Assembly (NCBI GenBank): GCA_030037575.1 | Contig: JASHRB010000221.1 | Span: forward strand, 1-5,790 | Source: Candidatus Sulfotelmatobacter sp. | Lineage (GTDB): Bacteria > Acidobacteriota > Terriglobia > Terriglobales > Acidobacteriaceae | DNA length: 5,790 bases | Direction: 5' to 3' | In this document: piece by piece, positions 1-5,790 of the stretch | Layout: each line of letters begins with the position of its first letter | Position numbering within the stretch: position 1 is the stretch's first letter | Notes under the pieces: model-generated | The model's input: the letters and a program-made list of their open reading frames with translations, nothing else | What the model was told of the DNA's origin: nothing | The model's database searches: none | Program-made: the position numbers and the translations under genes

Positions 1-213
1 CTGGATTATCTTTCTTGTGCTCTTACCGTCGTTTCAACCGTTCTCTTGGGAAAGCGTTGTTGGGAGGGTTGGATTCTCGCAGCGATCAATAGTGGGGTGG
101 TGTGCGTCATCGGTTTCCGCACCGCACAGTTTGGGTTTATCCCGGCGAATGTCTTCTGCATCGCGCTGTATGCGGTGAACCTGCGCTCCTGGCGCAAACC
201 ACAAATTCGCTAA
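1..213 (+). CDS. C-terminal fragment of a small PnuC-like membrane protein
   Basis: The frame is open from base 1 and ends at TAA 211-213, giving 70 visible residues; the start lies off the left edge. The fragment is hydrophobic, with about three membrane-spanning stretches (roughly residues 4-17, 24-38 and 45-60), and ends in a short basic tail (NLRSWRKPQIR). A W-x2-W pair (residues 21-24, WEGW), an Asn early in the second helix (AAINSG) and a basic residue/Trp-rich end resemble the last helices of the PnuC family, which carries nicotinamide riboside across the inner membrane. The resemblance is from memory of the family pattern. Small phage and bacterial proteins of about 80-100 residues share the same fold, so full PnuC function is not claimed. 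The next gene starts 205 bases downstream with its own ribosome binding site, so an operon link is unlikely. Confidence in a real gene is fair; confidence in the substrate is low. Confidence 0.55.
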   Translation: MDYLSCALTVVSTVLLGKRCWEGWILAAINSGVVCVIGFRTAQFGFIPANVFCIALYAVNLRSWRKPQIR

Positions 214-405
214 CAGCACAATGCACTTGTGAAACGGACTAAAGTGCGCGGAATGCGCCGGACGTCTGTCTTTTCTTTGTCAACCCACACCAAAGCCAAA
301 AGTTTCGCTTCCTCGCTCAAATATAGCTCTAAAGTTTGCACAGCCAATGCGCAACCATTCGTGTGGATTTGTGTCTATACAGGCGGGCAGTAAGAAATGG
401 TTTGC

Positions 406-411
406 AAGGAG
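406..411 (+). promoter_or_regulatory. Shine-Dalgarno site that fixes the DUF3300 start
   Basis: AAGGAG lies 7 bases before the ATG at 419-421, a near-ideal ribosome binding site and spacing. It decides between this ATG and an in-frame ATG at 347. The upstream choice would put 24 polar and basic residues before the signal peptide and has no comparable site in front of it. Confidence 0.8.
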
Positions 412-418
412 AAAGTCA

Positions 419-1309
419 ATGCGAACATCAAAACTATTCGTGAAAATGACGACGGCCATTCTGGCTGCAACCATGTTGATTGCTTCGGCGGTGATTCCGG
501 CCGTCGCGCAGGATCAAACGCCGCCACCGAGTTACTCCCCTGAGCAACTCGACAAATTGGTTTCCCGGGTGGCGCTCTATCCGGACTCGCTGCTGGCTCA
601 GGTGTTGGCCGCCGCAACATATCCCGACGATATTCCGGATGCCGCCAAGTGGGCGGATGACCACCATTATCTGCGGGGCGACGAACTCGCCAATGCGATA
701 CAAGCGGACCAGCTTCCTTGGGATCCGAGCGTTCAGGCGCTGCTTCCATTTCCCAGCGTGCTCGAGATGATGGCTGACGACATGGATTGGACGAGGAATA
801 TTGGCAACGCCTTCCTGGCGCAACGGCAGGACGTAATGGATGCTGTGCAACGCATGAGGCAGAAGGCGAGAGATTTCGGCTATCTGCGCACCAACGATGA
901 GATCGTTGTGAGCGGCGGACCTTACATCACGATTGATCCCGTCGATCCGGCGTTCATCGTGGTTCCAGCGTACGATCCACTGATCGTGTTTGCCGCTCCT
1001 CGGCCGGGCTTCTTTGTCGGCAGCGCAATCGGCTTCGGATTCGGCATCAACATTGGTGTGTGGTTCCGTCCGTGGGGATGGGGATGGACCAGCTTCAACT
1101 GGGGTGCGCACGTTGTGATGATTGCCGGCCATCCGTGGGGCAGGGTGTGGGCGAACCGCTTCGTCTACGTTCACCCGTGGGGCCCAGGAGTTCGGCGATG
1201 GGCGGTGGCCAATCGCGTGGAGAGCCACAAGCTGATCCAGCGAGACGCGGCCGAACGCCGCGCGGCTCGCGAGGGCCGAGCCCGACCGGCAGAAAGGCAC
1301 CACCGGTAA
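419..1309 (+). CDS. Secreted DUF3300 family protein
   Basis: This is a 296-residue protein of the DUF3300 family, which has no established biochemical function. The start at 419 is chosen for its AAGGAG site and because it begins a classical signal peptide: basic residues early (R2, K5, K9), a hydrophobic core at about 11-27 and an AVA signal peptidase I site, with cleavage likely after A30. The mature protein should therefore be exported. The DUF3300 domain covers roughly residues 40-190, beginning YSPEQLDKLV, passing through an ALYPDSLLAQVLAAATYP block and ending at VVPAYDP (181-187), a form of the family's VP-x-YDP/YNP motif. After it come a Gly-rich stretch with small-residue spacing that could touch or enter a membrane, a Trp-rich segment with three PWG motifs (P218, P239, P253), and an Arg/Glu/Ala-rich basic tail. 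The family often has a low-complexity C-terminus, so this layout is normal. The gene is intact and stands alone, 205 bases from the gene before and 175 from the gene after. A large antisense open frame across it is a codon-bias shadow. Confidence 0.9.
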   Translation: MRTSKLFVKMTTAILAATMLIASAVIPAVAQDQTPPPSYSPEQLDKLVSRVALYPDSLLAQVLAAATYPDDIPDAAKWADDHHYLRGDELANAIQADQLPWDPSVQALLPFPSVLEMMADDMDWTRNIGNAFLAQRQDVMDAVQRMRQKARDFGYLRTNDEIVVSGGPYITIDPVDPAFIVVPAYDPLIVFAAPRPGFFVGSAIGFGFGINIGVWFRPWGWGWTSFNWGAHVVMIAGHPWGRVWANRFVYVHPWGPGVRRWAVANRVESHKLIQRDAAERRAAREGRARPAERHHR

Positions 1310-1327
1310 AGTCGATTGGGCAAATTG

Positions 1328-1388
1328 AGCGACAGCGCCGAGGTGCGCTGCAGTGAGGTCCGAGCGAAGCGGTCAGTTTTCTGTCGCT
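1328..1388 (+). other. Inverted repeats after the DUF3300 gene, possible transcript-end structure
   Basis: Two inverted repeats occupy the gap between the DUF3300 and DUF2339 genes. CAGCGC (1333-1338) and GCGCTG (1345-1350) form a 6-bp hairpin with a 6-base loop. AGCGACAG (1328-1335) and CTGTCGCT (1381-1388) can form an 8-bp outer stem around it. The two share three bases and so partly compete. TTTT at 1377-1380 lies inside the outer stem and only TTT follows at 1388-1390, so this is a poor fit to a standard Rho-independent terminator. It may weakly terminate or protect the DUF3300 transcript, or be chance in GC-rich DNA. Confidence 0.25.
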
Positions 1389-1464
1389 TTCTCGGATCTT
1401 ACCTTCGTTACGCCTTTTCGCTGCGACCCCCAAAAAACAACGTGCAAGCGCCGCTGGATTCGCG

Positions 1465-1470
1465 GATAAT
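1465..1470 (+). promoter_or_regulatory. Candidate -10 element just upstream of the DUF2339 start
   Basis: GATAAT matches five of six bases of the sigma-70 -10 consensus and ends 14 bases before the ATG at 1485. Transcription from it would begin near 1477 and leave a leader of only about 8 bases. That agrees with the absence of a Shine-Dalgarno sequence before this ATG. The -35 position (around 1442-1447, GTGCAA) is a poor match, so this is only suggestive. Confidence 0.2.
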
Positions 1471-1484
1471 CCGATGCGCTGCTC

Positions 1485-3401
1485 ATGCCTGCGCCGCACA
1501 GCGATCTCGAGACGATTCGCCGCCTTCTCGCGGACTTGACAACGCGCGTTCATAGCATCGAGCGGAAGCTGGGGATCGAAGATGATGCGCCGCCTGCGCG
1601 CCTCGGCTCACCTGAGGCTCCAACAACCCACCAACCGGCCGCCCCTGCTCCACCCGCAGCGATTCCACGGGCAGCCGTTACACCCGCTGCGCCTACTCGT
1701 TCGCAACCTGCCGTTCCTTATCCCATCGTTCCGCAGGGGTCACCTCGATCGGCGTATTCGCAGGGGCATGAAACCGACCTCGAGTCGCACATTGGTGCGC
1801 ACTGGTTGAACCGCATTGGCATCGCGGCGCTGCTGATCGGAGTCACCTACTTCCTGAAGTTCGCGTTCGATAACAACTGGGTCGGCCCCACCGGTCGCAT
1901 TGTCATCGGTTTGTTGGCGGGAATCGGCATGGTTATCTGGAGCGAGCGCTTTCGGGCCAAGGGCTACCAGGCCTTTTCTTATTCGCTGAAAGCTGTGGGA
2001 ACTGGCGCACTGTATCTTTCGCTCTGGGCGGCGTTTCAGGTCTACGCGCTCATTTCTGGAGGGACTGCTTTTGTAATGATGTTTGCAGTCACTGCCGCCA
2101 CCGCCGCCATGGCCTGGGCGCAGGACGCTGAGCTGCTCGCCGCGTTTGCGCTCGCGGGAGGGTTCAGCACGCCATTGCTCCTATCGACCGGCCAGAATCG
2201 TGAGATTGCACTTTTCAGCTACGTCTTGCTGCTCGATCTCGCAGCGCTGGCCTTGCTTATCTTTAAACCATGGCGCAGGTTGCTCGTACTGAGCTTTGCC
2301 GGAACATTGCTGCTCTACATTGGTTGGTACGCGCCATTCTACAATGAATCACAATTCGCGCCGACTCTGATCTTCGCCACATTATTTTTTGTGATCTTCG
2401 CGATTGTTCCGGTGATTACCCGGCCGCCGGCGAGTGAACTTGCCCAGCTTGGTTCGGTTCTCGCGCTTCTTAGTTTCACGAACGCTGCGGGGTATTTCGT
2501 GCAGGTCTACGCCATGATCAATCCAGTCGACCCGACTTACATGGCGTGGTTTGCTCTCGCGTTGGCCGCACTCTATATCTTTCTAAGCGCGCAGATTCGC
2601 AAGCGATCGATCGCCAAGGAATCACCAGTCTTGCATCAGCTGCATCTCGCACTGGCCCTCGCCTTCATCACCGTGGCGATTCCAATTCGCCTCAGCCAGC
2701 ACTGGATCACGATCGGATGGTTTGTTGAAGCCGGCGTTTTGCTCTGGATCGCCGACCGAATCAAATGGGATCTGCTCAATGTTTTTGCCTTGGGTGCGCT
2801 GGCGCTCGGAGTCGTGCGGCTGCTGCTGATCGACAATTTCGAAACTACACAGCTCATCTTCAACATGCGGTTCGTCACGTACCTGTTTGCGGTTGCCGTG
2901 CTCGGAGCCGTTGCCTTCTACTCTTCCAGGCGTGGCGATGAAGCCGGCCCGCAAGTAGCAGCGGTTGCAGTGGTCGCTCTTAACTTGCTCATGCTCACGG
3001 CGCTCGGCCACGAAGTAGCGGACTACTACAGTCGCCAACTGGGCGAACTGCACGCTCCATTCGCCCGCTGGAATGCCGTTTATGGCAACGAGTGGCATGG
3101 CATCGAGATCGAGCGCGATTTTACTTACTCTGCGCTATGGATGGCATATGGCGCCGTGCTCATGGCGATTGGGTTCGTGCGTCGCTCGGCCTTTGCGCGC
3201 TGGCAGGCGCTGGTGCTGATTGCCGCCACGACCATCAAGGTTTTTATCTACGATGTTTCCGAGCTGGACCGCGCATACCGGATTGTCAGCTTTATTATTC
3301 TGGGAGCGTTGCTGCTGGCGATTTCCTTCGCTTACCAGCGCGATTGGCTAAAGCTATCAACGCGAAGCCGGATGGCCGAAGGCGGCGGTTCTAAAGCATG
3401 A
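1485..3401 (+). CDS. DUF2339 polytopic inner-membrane protein
   Basis: This 638-residue protein belongs to the DUF2339 family of predicted many-helix membrane proteins with no firmly assigned activity. Residues about 6-32 form a short charged helix with coiled-coil character (DLETIRRLLADL onward). Residues 35-95 are a Pro/Ala-rich linker, probably cytoplasmic. The family signature starts at about 99 with LESHIGAHWLNRIGIAALLIG and continues with helix after helix, including GGFSTPLLLSTG (225-236). I estimate 16 or more membrane segments. A polar loop at about 505-545 precedes the last block, which carries the characteristic K-V-F-x-Y-D (585-590) and RIVSFIILG pattern, followed by a short basic tail. 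The ATG at 1485 is preferred: an in-frame TAA at 1467-1469 blocks any upstream extension and the coiled-coil begins straight after. No clear ribosome binding site is seen. The gene is intact, and its TGA overlaps the ATG of the DUF3999 gene. The two families are, as I recall, often adjacent, suggesting a membrane complex. Envelope or cell-surface maintenance is a plausible guess only. Confidence 0.92.
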   Translation: MPAPHSDLETIRRLLADLTTRVHSIERKLGIEDDAPPARLGSPEAPTTHQPAAPAPPAAIPRAAVTPAAPTRSQPAVPYPIVPQGSPRSAYSQGHETDLESHIGAHWLNRIGIAALLIGVTYFLKFAFDNNWVGPTGRIVIGLLAGIGMVIWSERFRAKGYQAFSYSLKAVGTGALYLSLWAAFQVYALISGGTAFVMMFAVTAATAAMAWAQDAELLAAFALAGGFSTPLLLSTGQNREIALFSYVLLLDLAALALLIFKPWRRLLVLSFAGTLLLYIGWYAPFYNESQFAPTLIFATLFFVIFAIVPVITRPPASELAQLGSVLALLSFTNAAGYFVQVYAMINPVDPTYMAWFALALAALYIFLSAQIRKRSIAKESPVLHQLHLALALAFITVAIPIRLSQHWITIGWFVEAGVLLWIADRIKWDLLNVFALGALALGVVRLLLIDNFETTQLIFNMRFVTYLFAVAVLGAVAFYSSRRGDEAGPQVAAVAVVALNLLMLTALGHEVADYYSRQLGELHAPFARWNAVYGNEWHGIEIERDFTYSALWMAYGAVLMAIGFVRRSAFARWQALVLIAATTIKVFIYDVSELDRAYRIVSFIILGALLLAISFAYQRDWLKLSTRSRMAEGGGSKA

Positions 3402-3506
3402 AACAGGCACACTTGTTGCTCTTCGCCATTCTGCCTGCGGGCGCGGATGCGCCGCAGCCGGCGATCCCTTACTTTGCGTTTGTGCGCGCCGTTCGGGTCT
3501 CTCAGA

Positions 3507-3509
3507 CCC
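3507..3509 (+). other. First frameshift point in the DUF3999 gene (extra C in CCC)
   Basis: Up to here the ATG frame reads YFAFVRAVRVSQT, as expected for the N-terminus of a DUF3999 protein. Beyond it, the continuing family sequence (DRQNFFVLDLALW) lies one base later. Removing one C from ACCCGATCG joins the two without a gap: VSQT then DRQNFF. The exact base is uncertain by a few positions. Confidence 0.75.
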
Positions 3510-3837
3510 GATCGACAGAACTTCTTTGTTCTCGACCTGGCGCTTTGGAATCACTCCCGTCGGGATCTTGGTGATCTGCGGCTCTACGACGGAACGACGC
3601 CGGTTCAGCATGCAATTTCGCAGCAAAGCGCAGGAGCATCGGCCGAACAAGTTAGGGCAAGAATCCTTAATCTTGGCAGCGTCGTCGGTCACACCGAGTT
3701 TGACGTGGACGCGAGCGAAATCTACGAATACGACCGGATCAACCGGCTCATCGACGCGAAAGACTTTGTGACCACGGCAACTGTTTTTGGCGAAAGCGAA
3801 CCGGGACAGGCTTCGACCGAACTGGCGCGGGACACGA

Positions 3838-3841
3838 TTTT
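3838..3841 (+). other. Second frameshift point in the DUF3999 gene (extra T in TTTT)
   Basis: The middle frame reads ASTELARDTI and then loses family character. The frame one base later reads HFSSQHLGSNFVLKLP, which fits. Removing one T from GATTTTCGC gives a smooth join, DTISHFSSQHLGSN. It needs the same direction of shift as the first site, so the two do not compensate each other. Confidence 0.75.
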
Positions 3842-4620
3842 CGCACTTCAGCAGCCAACACCTGGGATCGAATTTCGTATTAAAGTTGCCCTCATCCAGC
3901 TTTCGCTATGTTCAGGTGCGACTGTCTTCCGGCATTCGTCCGCGGCAAATAAAGAGCGCAACCCTTGCGAACCTGCGCGAGCAACAAGCCATGTGGGTCA
4001 GCGCGGGCACGTGCGGCACGCCGTACCAGCGGGAGACTGCGACAGTGATCGCCTGTGCAGTGCCGAAGAATGTCCCTCTGCAGCGTCTGCTGTTTCAGGT
4101 CGATCCCGGGCAGATCAACTTTTACCGCTCGGTCAGCGTCGAAAATTCTCAAGATATTCAACTCGCCGGGGGTTCGATCAGCCGGGTTCGCATGAACCGC
4201 CGCGGAACGCTGGTAAGCAATGAAGAACTCGCAATCAGCCCGGTCGTGGCTTCCGGCGAACTGACGGTGCGGATTGAGAATGGAGATAACTCGCCTCTTG
4301 CGATCGTTTCCGTTCAACCCCAGACGCTCGAGCACCGCGTGTACTTCGATCCGCAGGGAAGGACTCTACTGAAACTTTATTACGGAGATTCAAAGCTTCC
4401 CACGCCTGAGTACGACTACGCGCGATTTTTTCAAAAGGACGCGAGCGCAGCCGAAGCGGAACTGGGCGCGGTAGCTGTAAACGCAGCTTATACGGGCCGC
4501 CCCGACGATCGCCCGTGGTCGGAGCGGCACAGGCTGGTTCTTTGGGGCGCGATGCTGATCGCGATGGGGGCGCTTGCCGTGCTGGCGATTCGCGGATTAT
4601 GGTCGGGGAAGACCATTTAG

Positions 4621-5033
4621 CGAGCCTGCGGATTACCTCGGGATCAAATACCCGCCGCGAAATGTTTTCGTCCTGCCGCACCGTTCGTAAAGCTGGGAAG
4701 GCGCAAAACGTCCTGATCGTCTGAAATGAATGTGAAGCGAGGACCGCGCGCGTGCGGAAGGCGCAGCGGTAATTCACGAGGCTGAACCGTAGGCAGGCGC
4801 TCGCGCAGTCACCTGGACAAACCCGGGCTCAGAGATCGGCCAGCGAAAAATCTGGAGAGATGCTGGAATGAGCCCAGTAGGCAACCCGAGCATGAGATTT
4901 GCGCTTTATGAATCCGAGGGTCGAAGTGGACCAGGCAGAACAGCCTGACCTTTGGCAGAAACCCTCGTCCGCACAGGTTAAGATTGTCTTGCCTGGAATG
5001 ACGGCGTTTTTACACCGAATCGTGAAGCAGCCG
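4621..5033. other. 413-base spacer between convergent genes, no supported gene
   Basis: This gap separates the DUF3999 end (+) from the FtsK end (-). I see no tRNA, repeat array or insertion-sequence end. Minor structure: a 10-base direct repeat GGAAGGCGCA at 4696-4705 and 4756-4765, exactly 60 bases apart; a 5-bp hairpin CAGGC/GCCTG at 4932-4936 and 4943-4947; and ACGGC/GCCGT at 5001-5005 and 5030-5034, just beyond the FtsK stop. The hairpins lack T-runs on the relevant strand. A 26-codon ORF at 4868-4948 (+) has GGAGAG 8 bases upstream but no recognisable product. As a space between two 3' ends it needs no promoter and may simply hold terminators or gene remnants. Confidence 0.6.
4628..4668 (+). 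terminator. Weak candidate terminator after the DUF2339-DUF3999 pair
   Basis: GCGG (4628-4631) and CCGC (4655-4658) enclose CGGG (4639-4642) and CCCG (4651-4654), giving an 8-bp stem interrupted by a one-sided 7-base bulge. TTTT follows at 4665-4668 after a 6-base spacer. The position, beginning 8 bases after the DUF3999 stop, is right, but the bulge and the displaced T-run make it a poor intrinsic terminator. Confidence 0.2.
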
Positions 5034-5790
5034 TTACCGCGTGCTCTCTTCGATCTCTGAAATCCAATCCGGACGCTTCAGCACTTCGCGTGGCTTGGGC
5101 CCGTCGGCGGCGCCGACAATTCCATCCTGCTCCATGAGATCGATCAAATGCGCGGCGCGCCCGTAGCCAATGCGCAAACGCCGCTGCAGCAAGGATGTGG
5201 AAGCCTTGCCGAATTCCACGACCAACTTCACCGCATCTTGATAAAGGGGATCGTCCTCCCCGCCACCTTCCGCCGAAACTTCACCGTTGCCCGCGCTACG
5301 TCCATCCTCGCGTTCCTCCGCTGGAGGATCGAGGAATTGCTGCTCATACTCGGCCGACCCTTGCTGCTTCCAGAATTCAACCACTGAAGCAATTTCTTTT
5401 TCCGTGACCAGCGGCGCGTGGAGCCGATGCACGCGTGCCGAACCCGATGGCAAATAGAGCATGTCGCCTTTGCCCAGCAGCGCTTCTGCCCCATTCGAAT
5501 CGAGAATGGTGCGCGAATCGACTTTCGTTGCCACGCGGAACGAAATTCGCGCTGGGAAATTTGCCTTAATCAATCCTGTAATCACATCCACTGACGGCCG
5601 CTGCGTCGCGAGCACAAGATGAATGCCGACCGCTCTCGCCATCTGCGCGAGCCGCGTAATTGATTCCTCCACGTTCGACGAATCGAGCATCATCAAATCC
5701 GCCAACTCATCGATGATGATGACGATATAGGGAATGGGCTTGTCGTCGCAATCTTCTTCGAATAAGCTCGGCGTGCCCGGGTTATCGAAC
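5034..5790 (-). CDS. ftsK: FtsK/SpoIIIE DNA translocase, C-terminal part (partial)
   Basis: FtsK-type translocases are membrane-anchored hexameric ATPases that pump DNA at the division septum and help resolve and segregate chromosome ends. The frame is open from base 5789 (minus strand) to TAA at 5036-5034, giving 251 visible residues; the N-terminal membrane domain and Walker A motif lie beyond the right edge. Visible parts, numbered within the fragment: the Walker B strand YIVIIIDELADLMM (21-34, with D27-E28), the ATQRPSVDVITGLIKANFPA block starting at 61, GAEALLGKGDML (100-111), an acidic Gly/Glu-rich linker (about 155-180), and the C-terminal gamma winged-helix domain (about 180-237) with its RRLRIGYGRAAHLID recognition region. 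In this family the gamma domain reads short oriented DNA motifs and, in E. coli, activates XerCD. All visible motifs are intact. The TTG at 5705 falls inside the Walker B motif and is not a start. The gene converges on the DUF3999 gene and is not part of its operon. Confidence 0.96.
   Translation of the reverse strand, partial: FDNPGTPSLFEEDCDDKPIPYIVIIIDELADLMMLDSSNVEESITRLAQMARAVGIHLVLATQRPSVDVITGLIKANFPARISFRVATKVDSRTILDSNGAEALLGKGDMLYLPSGSARVHRLHAPLVTEKEIASVVEFWKQQGSAEYEQQFLDPPAEEREDGRSAGNGEVSAEGGGEDDPLYQDAVKLVVEFGKASTSLLQRRLRIGYGRAAHLIDLMEQDGIVGAADGPKPREVLKRPDWISEIEESTR

Larger units (their letters stand above)
3398..4620 (+). pseudogene. DUF3999 gene broken by two apparent +1 frameshifts
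   Basis: The ATG at 3398-3400 overlaps the DUF2339 stop as ATGA, so translation is probably coupled. Read as given, the frame stops at TGA 3572-3574 after 58 codons, yet family-like protein continues in a second frame (about 3510-3837; for example DLGDLRLYDG and ILNLGSVVGHTEFD) and then in a third (about 3842 to TAG 4618-4620; for example HLGSNFVLKLPSSSF and GIRPRQIKSA). Dropping one base at each of two homopolymers restores 407 codons exactly, a 406-residue protein. It would have a short signal peptide (about 1-18), a long extracytoplasmic region with DUF3999 features, and one C-terminal transmembrane helix (about 379-399) followed by a short basic end. The arrangement fits an exported, membrane-anchored partner of the DUF2339 protein. 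Function is unknown. The open pieces from ATG 3447 and TTG 3787 are fragments of this gene, not separate genes. Whether it is a true pseudogene or a sequencing artefact cannot be decided here; the well-kept flanking codons favour a recent event or an error. Confidence 0.82.

Noticed and set aside
271..335. Possible promoter before the DUF3300 gene (TTGTCA at 277-282, TATAGC at 322-327)
   Set aside because: The two elements are 39 bases apart, too far to be a -35/-10 pair, and neither has a good partner at normal spacing.
347..418. Upstream ATG giving the DUF3300 protein 24 more residues
   Set aside because: The extension is polar and basic and would bury the signal peptide. The ATG at 419 has AAGGAG at ideal spacing.
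1138..1145. GGGCAGGG, matching the E. coli FtsK-orienting KOPS consensus GGGNAGGG
   Set aside because: About one match is expected by chance on two strands of a window this size, it lies inside the PWG-coding repeats of the DUF3300 gene, and the motif read by this FtsK is unknown.
434..1303. 289-codon antisense open frame across the DUF3300 gene
   Set aside because: It is His/Arg/Pro-rich with no recognisable domain and lies wholly opposite a well-supported secreted protein. Long antisense frames are common in GC-rich codon-biased genes.
3447..4223. A separate 258-residue gene starting at ATG 3447
   Set aside because: Only codons about 3510-3837 look like DUF3999. The beginning and the end are out-of-frame readings of the neighbouring parts of the same gene.
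3787..4620. A separate 277-residue gene starting at TTG 3787
   Set aside because: Its first residues do not look like the family, while the sequence from about 3842 is the direct continuation of the DUF3999 protein. It is the C-terminal piece of a frameshifted gene.
4868..4948. 26-codon ORF with GGAGAG 8 bases before its ATG
   Set aside because: Too short to judge: no hydrophobic segment, domain or conserved feature is seen, and the purine-rich stretch is likely chance.
5034..5705. FtsK read as starting at TTG 5705
   Set aside because: The TTG falls inside the Walker B motif (DELADLMM) and the frame continues open to the window edge, so the gene is simply cut by the window.

Overview
The window looks like an ordinary chromosomal stretch from a soil-type member of the Acidobacteriota (Terriglobia, Koribacter-like). 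This is inferred from the flavour of the DUF3300, DUF2339 and DUF3999 proteins and from moderately high GC with typical codon use. No marker gene is present to settle it. No rRNA, tRNA, CRISPR array, insertion sequence or phage gene is visible.

Layout, left to right: (1) at 1-213 (+), the C-terminal end of a small membrane protein resembling the PnuC fold. (2) At 419-1309 (+), a secreted DUF3300 protein with a clear signal peptide, a strong ribosome binding site and a Trp/Gly-rich C-terminal half. (3) At 1485-3401 (+), an intact polytopic DUF2339 membrane protein. (4) At 3398-4620 (+), joined to it by an ATGA stop/start overlap, a DUF3999 gene that is continuous only if two single-base frameshifts are repaired. 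(5) At 4621-5033, a 413-base spacer with no convincing gene. (6) At 5034-5790 (-), convergent with the rest, the C-terminal part of an FtsK/SpoIIIE DNA translocase that runs off the right edge.

The one functional unit is the DUF2339-DUF3999 pair: a many-helix inner-membrane protein followed by a secreted, membrane-anchored partner, translationally coupled. Neither family has a firmly established biochemical role. DUF3300 is a secreted protein of unknown function on the same strand, 175 bases upstream, and may be transcribed separately. FtsK (chromosome translocation at division) is unrelated and transcribed toward the pair.

The most notable observation is the doubly frameshifted DUF3999 gene. 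Removing one C from the CCC at 3507-3509 and one T from the TTTT at 3838-3841 gives a clean 406-residue protein in place of three overlapping fragments. I found no evidence for a novel defence, mobile or RNA system here.
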